Positions 13,311 through 25,200 of a DNA stretch of 64,000 nucleotides are shown here, one piece after another (the first letter of the stretch is position 1; every line of letters begins with the position of its first letter). A model generated the notes under the pieces. It had not been told where the DNA came from and searched no databases. It worked only from the letters and a program-made list of their open reading frames with translations. Source of the stretch: Mycteria americana (lineage: Eukaryota; Chordata; Aves; Ciconiiformes; Ciconiidae); contig NC_134366.1 in NCBI RefSeq assembly GCF_035582795.1, forward strand, positions 109,685,756-109,749,755. Direction: 5' to 3'. The position numbers and the translations under genes are program-made.

Positions 13311-13741
13311 GAGAGGCAGATGTGAACCAGAACAATGGGACCTCCACGAAGAGCCCAGCGGTGACAGACTCCAAAGGCACAGCAGACCCAAAGAATGCCT
13401 GGCCCGAGGCCAACCCAGCTGACACGACTGGTCGCCCCCACTTGATCCGCCTCTTTTCCCGAGATGCCCCAGGAAGAGAAGACAACACCTTCAAAGATCG
13501 GCCCTCAGAGTCAGACGAGCTACAGACCATCCAAGAGGACAGTGCAGCAGCTTCAGAGAATTCGGATTTGATGGCTTCACAAAAACGCTCCTCTTTCCGG
13601 CACGGATCAAAAATGGCATCTGCGAGCACTACAGACCATGCTAGACATGGATCTCCAAGGCACAGAGACTCGGGTCTACTTGACTCGCTGGGCAGATTCT
13701 TTGGAGGTGAAAGACACGTTCCCCGGCGGGGCTCGGGCAAG
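13311..13741 (+). CDS. MBP: MBP exon shared by Golli and classical MBP
   Basis: Acceptor TTGTTTGCAG precedes 13311 and donor GTGAGC follows 13741. The exon opens with GA, the last two bases of a split Gly codon, then EADVNQNNG, matching the start of the mammalian Golli exon. The Golli part includes [18 protein letters not shown] and [12 protein letters not shown], nearly identical to mammals. At 13571 an in-frame ATG begins classical MBP with [14 protein letters not shown], then [13 protein letters not shown] and [19 protein letters not shown]. Classical MBP is the basic, largely disordered protein that binds the cytoplasmic face of myelin membranes and compacts them. Golli proteins are broader, in neural and immune cells. 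In mammals the classical promoter sits in and just before this exon, so the Golli coding region overlaps it. Exon and start are clear. Confidence 0.97.
13440..13570 (+). promoter_or_regulatory. MBP: Probable core promoter and 5' leader of classical MBP
   Basis: In mammals the classical MBP transcripts start a few tens of bases before the MASQKR codon, inside the Golli coding exon. The corresponding DNA here is conserved at the protein level ([20 protein letters not shown]). I see no convincing TATA box at the expected distance, so the placement rests on homology of exon structure only. Confidence 0.35.
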
Positions 13742-13759
13742 GTGAGCTCTGAGGAATAG
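13742..13759 (+). CDS. MBP: Read-through alternative C-terminus (VSSEE stop) of Golli MBP
   Basis: If the donor at 13742 is not used, the frame continues GTG AGC TCT GAG GAA TAG, adding VSSEE after GSGK. I recall the same five-residue end from the short mammalian Golli isoforms (human HOG5, mouse J37). The donor bases GTGAGC themselves encode Val-Ser, so the peptide is partly constrained by splicing, but the Ser-Glu-Glu-stop part is not. A use for this isoform in this species is inferred, not shown. Confidence 0.6.
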
Positions 13760-16700
13760 AGAACTGCACAGCTACAGCAAAATAAAGTACAATTAAAAAG
13801 GAAGGGTGGGACTAAAGGAAGGTGTAACTGCTATAATGCAAGAGTTGACTTAGCCAGCAAGACGGTACTTGCAGATATGTAATTTAATGCTTGGCTTTAA
13901 ATTGAAAACAACGAGGAAAAAAAAAAAAAGACATAGATCTGGGAAACAAGAGGAGCTATTCTGGGTAGTAACAAGGAGTATTAGAAATCCAGGTGGCTCT
14001 AGAAACATTACTGAGAGAAATGTTTATTAACATTTAATGTGGTGCATTGTATGCATTTGTATGCTGTGCCATTTAGAGAAACTTCAGTCTGCTTTTGTGC
14101 GTTGTTCTTAAATACTTGCAAAACAGAGCTGGATGACAGCACTAAATGCAAGACAATCCCTAGACAGTTTGGCACTAACTGAAGGCCAGACTTGGAAATA
14201 GATGTTAGAAAAAGAAAAAGAACTGTGGCCAAATTCTCAGCCTGCTTGCGCAAGAGCATGTTTTAAGGTCAGTTGATAGCGTTGCTGAGGAGATGGCTTG
14301 AGAGATATCCTGAATCCCAGGTGTACAAAATAGTCCAGCTGCTTTATTCTGGCAAGAAGTGAAGATTTATATTCCAAGCATTTCATATTAGAAATTGTGT
14401 AACAAGCCATTTCTTCATTATGAATTGAAAAACAAGGTACTGATGAAAGGATATTACTTGAATTCTTCCCTTTTCCAGGATTAACCCACCTCCTCTGATA
14501 AGTTATGCAGATGGCATGTCAGTTCACTGTTCTTGGAGTGGCAAAGTTTAAGATATTTTCACTGTACCCTTTGCTACGTAAATGATAAGGGGAGTCTTGT
14601 GTTTGTGTGTTCACACACTACATAAGCATTTGAATGGAACTACTGTAGGGCTGTAAAACCTTTGTTTTAGCTGAATATATTGTTTGATGTAGTTACTCAA
14701 GTTGTGTGTTGCAAAAAGCAATGCTCATAGCTGCTGGCCGGGCCCAAATTTTTCAGTAACCTTTGACAACCTTTGGTGTCTGTTCCACAGTTCTAACCTG
14801 TGATGCTTGCCGGGATGGGTTAGCAGGTGCAGCTTTCCCAAACCGGCTATCTCATGGTGTTGCACTGGGCCATGATACGTAGTACCCTGTGGTTTAAAAG
14901 TGATTTGTGATCACACGACAGCTACAGGCTGTCAGTGTACTTCACAGCTCCGCACTTGGAAGCACAATGTATAATAGCCCTTCCCTGAAGAGTTGTTGTA
15001 ATGTTTAGACCACTGGATGAAAAATACTCTAGAAACTTAAAACCAGAAGCTTCTCACACTTGGTAGCCAGTACTAAGCAAGCTGTGTATTTTGCTCTTTT
15101 TGTTTCTCACATTTATGAACTGGAGACTATAGCGCTTATGACAAAGATTTAGCAATCAGCAGTCGTTTCTGTGGGTATGTAATGTTCATACACACAACAA
15201 GCAGTTGCTGTGAGAATGAAGAAAACCACTTATCTTGCTGTTACTGCAAATATCAGAGACTGTTCCCAGCACTGCTATTTTCTGGAACCTGGTTGACTAG
15301 CTCAACTCTTGCTGCTTTATTCATATACTGTGTTACTCAATAAAAAATAGCATCTTGAAATGCTCTTTGTACACCAAGGAAATATTACCAAAAACTTAGA
15401 TTCTGCATACAGAATATACAGAGGTATGTACGTTCTTGCTTAGCAATAAAACAAACCAACCAACTCACTTTTTGGTAGTGATGACTGAAAAATAGCTGCA
15501 AGTTGTACAGGTTCTGTATTTCATCCTTCGGTGTGAACATGATTGCTATGATTCTCTACAGATCTCTAAGTAATTATGTATGAGAGAACAGGATATCATC
15601 TGTCTTATCTCTGTTGCTGTTCAGTAAACTGCTATTTTGAGGCACTTAAATGTCTGCAAAACAGTACAGGATTATGGACAATTAACATTTGTTACCTAAC
15701 AGAAGTAAGTTTTGGGGGTGTTTTTGTTGTTGTTTTTTTGGTTTTGGTTGTGTTTTGTTTTTTTTTTTAAGAACAACTACATATAATGTTACTGAGTCCT
15801 GACTTGCAGATCTCAGCTGGAAGCACAGAAAAGTTTTATTATATCTTGGCAAAAGTCAGTCACATTAGGACTTCCGGTGCCAAAGCATCTCTAGCACTAT
15901 TTCATACAATGATAATATTGATGCATGAAACCATGTCCTAGGAAGCTCTAACGTAGGAGGGTTTCAGTGTGGAAAATACTGAGCAAGTGCCACAGACAGT
16001 TGTTTCAACTATTATTTATTTAGCCTTTGAATCAATGCTTCTTGGTTTCTTGTATCAAGGAAGGCTTGTGGTGTCATTTATTTATACGTGTGTATGCAGA
16101 GGAAATCTAGATGGCTAGTAGTCTTATTTGTACTTAAAACCTAAATAGTTGTCACTTGCTGAATTTTGTAGAGTGTCAGAGTACTGATAGATGCTGAAGG
16201 TGTTCATGGAAGAGCTGAAATATGAACGAAGTCCCTTGGCGTTTTCCCAGACTCCAAGTAAACAGGTCTTTGGTAAAGAAGATACCATGAAAAGCACCCT
16301 AAAGGATGAATTTCAAAGGCTGGAAATCTAAAAGTTCCTGGGGCTGCACTGTTTTATTTGCTTGCATGTGTTTCTGACTAATTTTTGAAGCATTTCAAAG
16401 CAGTTCTGCAGCTGCCTTTCTTGCAATCTTCCTTTTTCAGCCAGCCCGTGCCCCGGTGGGAGCGTGTCTCTCAACTACCCACACCAGCAAGCACTGGAAT
16501 GCAAAGGCAACACTTGCTCTTTGTACAGATTTAGGCCTGACATTCAAGGAAAACACATTATAAATTCTTTGTGGAGGCATTTTCATCTTGCAGCCATAGC
16601 TGAAAAGTACATTAATGAATAATAGTCACTATTGTGTACAGAAAGGTGGGGTAGGAACAAAGCGGGGACTGTTTTGTGGCCTCCTTTTCTCCCGTGGAGC

Positions 16701-17257
16701 AGGTTCTCCCTTACCCTGGAATTCTGAAGTTAAATTAAGAGTGCGTGGGAGTCCCATGGGAGTAAATAAAAATAGAACTACTGGAATGTACAGAAATACT
16801 CCTTTTCCTCTAAGGGGCAGCAAATGCACTTGCCATTGTTCCCCCTGCCCCATCAAGATTTTAGATAACGGAAACTCAAGGAAAAACAGCTTGAATTTTG
16901 TACTTCTAAGAATTTTTTTTAAGGTAGAATATTCTAAAGAAAACTATTGTTGTGCAAAGCCTAAATTGTATTGTATTAAAGGAGATTTTCAAAGGGTGAC
17001 AGAAAGAAACTGCGGTGCAGACATTTTAAAAAGCATGCAAGGCAATAGTGTAACTATAAATTATTTCCTTTCTAATCTTTATAAATATTTATCTAAACAT
17101 TTGTAAAGCATATAAGCAAGATTGTTAAAATGATCAAATCTTTCTTGTGCCTCCTAGCTAGCAGCCTGTATTCAACTTCAGTATGTACTTAGTGCTGGTT
17201 TGTTTCTTTTATGCAGTTGTTTACGCTTTTGTAATTGTTTTGCTTTATGATTTCTCT

Positions 17258-17279
17258 CCCCCCCCCCCCCCCCCCCCCC
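17258..17279. repeat. C homopolymer (22 bases)
   Basis: Uninterrupted run of C preceded by TTTCTCT. It makes a G-run on the - strand and is likely length-variable and prone to sequencing error. Confidence 0.9.
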
Positions 17280-19090
17280 AAAGTTTGGATTGTGAAATAA
17301 GAACTTTTCCATCCTGGTTTAACATTATGCGTTAATGTACTAAACTTTAAACTACATTTGTGACACACATGCAACAGACCAGAATATTGTGAATGACAGT
17401 AAATAATAGGCTGAGGCCGGACGTAGTGAAAGATTAAATCAATTTTTCTGTTGCATTTTGCTTCAGTTTTGTATGCAATCTTGTAACGTTCTCCCGTTGC
17501 CCGTATGAAGCCTCGCTCCTGCATTTGTTTCCCAATATATATGTGTTGGGTGCAAGGAGTATGGAAAGGGGACACGGGGCTTCCCCTTCCTACAGACAGA
17601 TACAAGGGATGAGGAGTATTGGGCTGAAGTTCTTAAGTTTTGAGCAGTATGGGGGTTTAGGAACAGCAGTTCTGAACCCACCCTGGAGTTAAGCCGTCGC
17701 TGTAATGGGGATCTACAAAAAGGGTTGCGATAAACATGCACAGTTTAGGAACCACGGTTTTAAACGATGACCTTTGTCAGAATATCCAGGCATCTTTTTT
17801 CTTTTTGCACTTGAACTCTATTCACATTTCTTGTGTGAGCTTTAATATATACTACAGCACCACGAAGACTCTGAAAAGTAGTTAAATCAATGCCAGTCTG
17901 ACTAGTATATGATGTGATTTCAGTAAATACTTACTGTGATTTTTATTTCCAAGTCTTAGTTTTCAGGGAGTGGTATTGCTCGTGATACACTGTTTTGTAA
18001 AACCTGCTGTGCAAACGGTAAAAAAAATTTTTAATATAGTTTATGGTGGTTGTAACAATAATTTTGTTTTAATCTTTTGCTTTATATGTGCTTTATGTAT
18101 TCATTAAACTGTTTACATCACAAAACCGGTGTACTAATGATTTAATTTGTTTTAAATATTTTAATCCATTAACAGAAGTTGCAGCAAACTACTTCATAGT
18201 ACGCGACGGGGTTTCAGATCATTAGAAGAGGCTTTATGTCTTTCTACAAAATTCAGTTAAAACAGTATACTGGACAGAAATTAATAAAGCTTTAAATAAC
18301 TGAAGCTTCTCAATCCAGTGTTCTTGCTTCATGATAATGGGAACTGAATCTGGCCTCTCTTTTTCATAGCAGGTAGTAATGAATGACCTAAAAATGAATT
18401 TGTGTATCAGAATTGCCAGTTTGATTAAAGCTCCTTTCGCTTGTACGGCAGGCCTCGGAGCGCTTTAGATTTGTCTGTTTTGAAAAATAGTAACCTGTAC
18501 AAAACAAGCAAGTATCAACAGGTGAGTACCGCACAGCACGTGATAACTGAAAGGCTTAGGAGCCAACATGACCTAGGATTGATACGCAGGATTTAACACA
18601 CATATGACCGTCTACATGTTCTACATGCTTAATAATTAACACGTTATTTAATGCACTGCAACTAATTATCTCTTGCATTTTCAAGGAAATTACAGCTTGA
18701 AGCAATTATTACAAACTATAAGAGGAATTTGGAAGTCAGACTAGGTTCAGTGCCATGTCAGGGCTGCTTAGAAGAGCAAGCAGTAACTTTTGGTAAAGTA
18801 TTAGCGATGCTCTGTGCTCAGCCTCACAGCAGAGGCAGGGCAAGGTTTATTCAGAAATGGGACAAAGAAGTTGGGGCTCGCCGATTTGTATGAGAAGTTG
18901 AAGGGAAAATCATGACTGGGTGGACAGGAAAAGCCTTTGTGCTTCACCGCTTTTACTATCATTTATGTGGGGTTTTTTTGCCTCTGCAATTCAGAAATGT
19001 ATTTAGTAACATGTTCAGGCTATACTAACTAATCAATGGAAGCATTTTAAAGATTCTGTTTCTAATCAGTCAGATTTCCCCTTTTCATTA

Positions 19091-19400
19091 GACTTCTAAA
19101 CGGTATCCTCCAGTTCAGTCTTTGCTAGACTATTTCTAGATTCTTCTACCCACCTGTATGAGATGATGATGATGATCTGTTTAAGAGGGAGCTGGTAGGG
19201 TGCTCTGAAGAAGAGCTCCAAGGATTCTTTCGAGTGCCTGGTGCAGTTACAGGCTTGCTGGCAGGCTTTGCCCGGGCCTTGGCATAACGGCGGCACAGGG
19301 CCACGGCCACCGGAGAGGCAGCGATGGCAGCGTTGGGGTCTTTTGGTGGGAACTGGCCTTGGCTGTTCTGCAGCAATTCCTCTGTTTTTCAACTGCACAG
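19091..19400. other. Exon-like GC-rich island of unknown identity
   Basis: A sharply bounded GC-rich block in AT-rich intron, open on both strands. On the - strand, frames of 76 and 100 codons overlap it, and CATACAG followed by GTGGGT near 19152-19160 looks like a strong splice donor. On the + strand, GAT repeated five times at 19162 opens a 41-codon frame containing SEEELQGFF and GLLAGFARALA and ending in TAA at 19285-19287. A pyrimidine-rich acceptor-like site ending CATTAG lies near 19091. I recognise no family on either strand. It could be a cryptic or alternative MBP exon, an exon of an antisense transcript, a processed-gene remnant, or a conserved regulatory element. Confidence is for the block being unusual, not for any product. 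Confidence 0.3.
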
Positions 19401-22179
19401 TACCACAGCCCGGTTGAGAGTAAGGTCTGGATTTAATTTTACTATGCTATACCCGGGGGGGGGGAGGGCTTGTTTAAACAAGCAGGAGGGGCAGGATTTT
19501 CTCTACCTAACATTAAATTTTTCTCATTGTGTTTACTTCTCTGCAGATGAACCGAATTTATGAATAAGAAATTGCTTTATCTTAGAAAAAAACCCAATAT
19601 AACAGATTTTATCACATATATGAATTCCTTGCAAATGACAAACTGCATTATCCTTAGCACTTTCCATCCCAGAACGCCCAAATTAATGACTTTGTTCTTC
19701 AGCTGTTTTGAGATTGCACAACAGTAAACACTGCCCGATAGAAAATGGAAGCAAAAGTTAATAGTGGTTTCCCTGACCTTGTTTTGTATCTCCACCATCA
19801 CATACCATTAGCGACAAGTGCTGGCTTTCATTTGTGTACTGACGCAAAATATCTCCCCTTGTTCCCGAAATGGTCTCCAGTTAGTTAGACATGTTCAATT
19901 ACTCATTTCACTGTAAAGTTACTTGGTTTCATTTCTGAGCTACACAAAAAGATCCTCCACTGCCATTTTCAGGTGCTTTCACTGAATTTCTTACAAAGCA
20001 ATTTAAAAAATGTTTGTAAAGCATACTGAATTACTGCTGCAGACCTTAGCCTGAGCTCTGTTTCACCTTTTGCTTATGATGCATCTACTTTTTCATTTCT
20101 GATCTATCATGCAATTAACATGCCCTGGAAACTGTCCAAGCCTCAGGTTTTGGGTGGTCCGTCTCCCCCCCTCCATTTTATACTGACTACATTATTGGAA
20201 ATCACCTCTGAGTGATAGTATTTGTTTCAAAGAAACAAGCTATTAACCATGCCATGTCTAATCATTTCATAATAGTAAACTCTCCTTACTATTTTACTCT
20301 CCCCATAAATTATGCTGATGTAGGCAATAGTACTTTTAACAACCTGTACAAGAGCTTAGCTTGTCATTTTCTTCCCTATTAAAGGCAGAAAAGAAATAAA
20401 ATTGGGCCAGTTCCTTCAAAGATGACAATTCCTTCAAAGAGACAATAGTTAGTGGGTGGGTGAGTGGGTGCAACCTGAGAGATGAAATGTGTATTTCGAG
20501 AAAGTTAAGATTGTAGTAACATTTTTCTCCTCTTTATTTCTGGTCAGCAGCTGTAAAGCGATAGCGTACACCTGGTATTTGTAGTTTTGTTTTCCAAATA
20601 ATTATCATCTTGTTTATTGTATGAGCTTCTTGACTATATGAAAATACTGGGCAACAGGGCTTTAACATTTTTACAAGTTTCTGCTTTCTTACTGAAAGTC
20701 ATACCCACAATGTTAGGTTCTTTTGCTGTAGCAGCACCAGCAGATGCATCTCCACCAAATATGCCGGCTATCAGTAGAAATTTATCATCGTGAATACTGA
20801 TCTGTGATGCCTTCCATATCTTGGCCATGTACAGTTAAATGCTTAAGGCTGTGAAGTTTGTTGGTAGCAGGAAAACCAGAAACATACCCTGGAAACTACC
20901 CTGCGAATACCTACTCGCCAAAACCCCTTTTTTGCTAGAGTGATCGTTCTCGAACAAAAAAAACCCAAACCTCAAAGCCTTGCGCTGGGTTTCTATGGGG
21001 GATCATTTCAACAAGGTTTAATCTCTGTCATCGATACCAACTTGATAAAACAGCACAGAGGACAATACTGAATATGCACCACTGTCCCAGCAGATAAAGA
21101 ACCTCTATCATGAAGAATATTTGAATAAAATGGTTAATGCTAGGCAGATAAATGCTTCAGAAAAGCAAAGGTAAATTCAAACATCGGGTTTTGCCCCTTG
21201 AAACCATGTCAGGTGTCACAACAACAGAATAAATTGCACATGGAGAAAAACCCAGAAGGTACGATGGCACCAGTCTCTCACTCAGGACCCATCATAAACC
21301 AGAACTACTATCCTGAACAACTCTCCTGATTCTTCCTTTTTCCCCCAGTAATTCTTTCCTCTCACCTTCTAATTTGTTAACCCTAATTGTCCAGGCACTA
21401 AGGAGTAAGAGGGTTATGGAGAAAGGTGGTTCTGGATTGTCAATTAGCACCTACCTCTCTTGATGGTCAGTGTTCACCATTGCTTCCTCCTTCATGCCAT
21501 CTTTCTTCTCATCGTCCTTGGGTTTCTTACTTTTCAGGCAGCTCTAGTCTTTCCTCCCGTGTTTTTTTATTCTCATCTTTCTGCTAAGAATTCTTCCTCT
21601 TTCTGTTCATCACCTATTTCTAGACAAAGATTAGATAAATGCTCTCAGCACGACACTGGAAGGCAGAATCTCCTGCAGGGTCTCCTGGACTCTACATCTC
21701 TCTTCCTACCAATTCTCCTCCGTAACATCGAGCAAGTAATTTCATTTCTGTCTTAATTTCCACCTTAGTAAAAATTAACAGTACCATTACAAGGAAGTGT
21801 GGTTCAGCCTTTCTAAAGTGATTAGAAAAGCCTGCTGAATTAGCTAATTAATTATAACATCACTGTCAGCCCAGCATGTGGGGAGATGTTGGCATTCCCA
21901 TCGCTTTTTGTAACAGATCAGTAAGTTGTGAACAGCCTGGAACAAACACCATCACGAAGAGCAAAGCGGTACTTGGGTTGTACATGAATGAAAACGGAAG
22001 CAACGACACCAGTATAACATAGCTCTGGTTTAGCAGGGCGCGTTTACAGCAGGTATGTTACTACTCAAATAAGCATGGGGAAATACATCCTCGCATTACA
22101 CATGTGCTATATATTCTATCGCTGCTTGATGAGATGCTGGGTAACAGCAGGGGAAGGCTCTGACGCGGTGTCAGCTGTG

Positions 22180-22216
22180 CCCAGGAACACAAAAGGCCCA
22201 GGAACACAAAAGCCCC
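22180..22216 (+). repeat. Short tandem duplication
   Basis: The unit GCCCAGGAACACAAAAG occurs twice in direct succession. This is a local replication-type duplication in the MBP intron with no gene content. Confidence 0.7.
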
Positions 22217-25200
22217 ACGTACAAAGCACCTCCGAATCCCAAGATGAAGCAATTTCTGTATACAGGCGCCTGTCAGATTTCCCATGATTGCTCTAGTCAA
22301 ACTGTATAGAATAAATTTCCTCTTGTTTAAAAAAAAAAAAAAAAAAGAAGTGTATATATTCACTGAAAGGATGCATCTCAATTCTTGTTTGGAAGACTGT
22401 TTTGAAATGGTACTAACTACAGAAATTCAACCTGGGTAGGAATTTCTTTATACTTAGAGAGAGTTTGGATTCAGAGTCCATTTCAAGCACTAACACAAAA
22501 TTAGCTGAGTGGCTTTACAGATTGCCTGTTGCTCTTCCCACAAACCAGCACGAACAGCATTCATCACTTAATGCTTAAAAGCTAATTTTTACTCTACCAG
22601 TACAGTTGCAGATTTCCTAGTGGGGGTTAAGCATTACACCCTGTAGGCTGTGGAAGAGTTTGGTTTTCTAAGGCAATCTAAATGTATTTTTAATACCTAT
22701 ATGAATTTGAAATTTGTAGATTTTGTATGATGTCTTTTAAATTCATGCACAGCAACTCATTAGGTACCTTGTGAAGACAACCCATTGGAAACCATGAAAT
22801 CCACTGAGTCCCTGGAAACGTCCATTGTTTTTCATTCTTACTAGTACCAAAAATGCTTACTTGCTTTGATTACATTTTAAATCTGCTATTTCCATACTTC
22901 ATATGTATTTGGATTTTGCCATTACAGAAATGGTATGCAATAGTCTTTAGCTTTTCCTTTCACATCCTGAAGTAGGCAACAAAACTGCATAATGATACTA
23001 AAAGGAATTGGAAAAACTATAAATTCAGTACTCCAAGCCAAAAATATCTTAATACTATTATTTTCACTAATGCGTCTCATCTCTGATTGGGACTTAGAGC
23101 TTTAGGTTTATACGAAGGTCTGTATGCGATCCTTAGTTAGAGGCAATCATCTTGTGGAGGATGAGAGCTTATAATATACATTTTAAAATCCCCCTTACTT
23201 ATTACGAGTCACATAATCTAACATATCATGTTGATACCCAGCAAAGTCAGATAGGTATTTCATGGGATCTTACAATATCACTAAAAAAATGTCTGCTACT
23301 GCTTAACCACATTTTTTACATTTCTGCATCAAATTTGAAAACAAAAATCAAGTAGGAGATGTAGAATATGTAACTTGCAATTAAAATGCCAAGAGACTTG
23401 GTTAGGCCTGGCTCTCAGAACACCGAAGAGCATATACTCAGGTATCTTCACCTCAACTGGAAATGTAATCATCTTGCACAAAACCCAAAACGGAGCACAT
23501 ACTGAATGACGTATGGATTCTTGTTACTGTGTTAGAGAAATAGCAATTTTTTTCCCAACAGCTCTTTCAAAATATTAATACAGGTTGTGCCAGTAAATTT
23601 ATTTAGTTCGATGTAAAAGTACACGGCTAACACAGGGAATGCAATGCCGATGGATAGCTACTGTTAAGACTTAAAATGCCTGTCTGTTTTCTTTGCACTA
23701 CCCTGAAAGTCACTCTCTTTTCTTTTTTTGTCTTAGCGGCCAAAATACATAAGGTAGGTGGCACAGTGAAATAACGCTGCTGTCCTGTGCACCCCCAGAA
23801 AGAGCTGCAAAGCATGCCAATGCTGAATCCCTCCCTGGGTATTTTACATACATTTTAAAGCGTGTTCTTATTGACATTATTAATCCTGAAAGCTATCAAT
23901 TTCACAGTGAAGTTGCAAACTGCATCCATGTCATCAGATCTCCCAGATACTGCTTAAACTTCCAGTAGTGGCAAACATTTTCTAATAATTAAGATTATTC
24001 AGATTAAGGGATCTTGCCTTTTTGGCTTTTTTGGAATGTACGGCAGAGTCGACTTAAGGATCCTTTATTAAGGTCAAACAAAAAGTTAACTGGGAACAGT
24101 GAAAACCTGAGTGTTCTCCTCTGTCCTATTTTTTTGAAAGAAAGACTGCTCACGACTACAAACTATTCAGTTACCCTAGAAGCTGTAATTTTTTTAATTT
24201 TTGTTTTTTTAAGGGCACAGAGGCACCTCTGTTTTCAAATTCACAAACAGTATCCAAGGGCTCTGAATTCAAGATTATACTTTGTGAGTACATTTCATAA
24301 TATATAGATGTGGAAGCCAAGCTTGCTTTTTATTGGCAACGCTCCCAAGACTGAAATTCACGACAACGTTGCAAGAGGTGTGGGGAGAGCTCGCTGCAGC
24401 GGCTGGGCGAGGGAGACCCGTAACACAAAGACACAAGTAAATGTCACCCACTCCTAAAACATGGTTGCTCTGCTGTATTCCTATTAGGTTTTAAGGTTAA
24501 TGCTTTTTTTTCCCCAAGCGCTTAAAGCATATTTAAAGATAAATGGTGGTCTTCTGAACCCGTCGGTGAAACGTGCAGTGACTAGATGAGCTCATTCAAA
24601 AAAGTCCAGTTATAAACCACCACCTCAGCAGCCCATCCTAGCAGGATAAACCAGATTTGTCTTCTCTTTCATTCAGCAAAGCATTGCCTGAATCCATTCA
24701 AATTTAACTTTTAACACCTACAGATATCAGTTATTACTCTTCTGAGGGGAATGATTTCCACAAATCATGAATGTGAGCAATCTCAGAAAAAACCCACAGG
24801 ATTTCGCCCCCCGCCCCTAGGAGTCCAAAAACTGACAGAACAAGCTACAGGTGGAAGAGTAATTCTAACAATAAACTAAAGGGAAACATGTAATCAACTG
24901 CTACAAATTGAGGATAATATGGAAGACTCTGACCGCAGATGAAGCTTGCTGATGATAATATGAAAGCACAGCACTTTATTTGTAACGCTGGGAAAACCAC
25001 GGTATTAAACTCATACAGAACCATCATTAAAAATGCCTTCAGACTTGCTACTACCCGACAAGCTTTAAAAGGGGACCCAGTCAAAGACCATGCTGACATT
25101 TGGCACCACAGACAGAAGAAAGTTTGTATGTACTACACGATAACCTTTGCAATAAGCCAAATTATTAGCACCTAATAATTGATCAGAACGCTAAATTCAG

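Noticed and set aside
13285-13740. 151-codon - strand open frame over the MBP exon
   Set aside because: It is the antisense shadow of the Golli/classical coding frame, which fully explains the open reading.
16615-17106. 163-codon + strand open frame in the MBP intron
   Set aside because: No domain, signal peptide or family motif; the end is AT-rich and low complexity (KYLSKHL), and no convincing splice sites or promoter were seen. Treated as chance.
20634-20828. 64-codon - strand frame containing a GIFGGDASAGAATAKEP segment
   Set aside because: Looks protein-like over a short stretch, but no family, splice sites or neighbours support it; too short to claim as a retrocopy.
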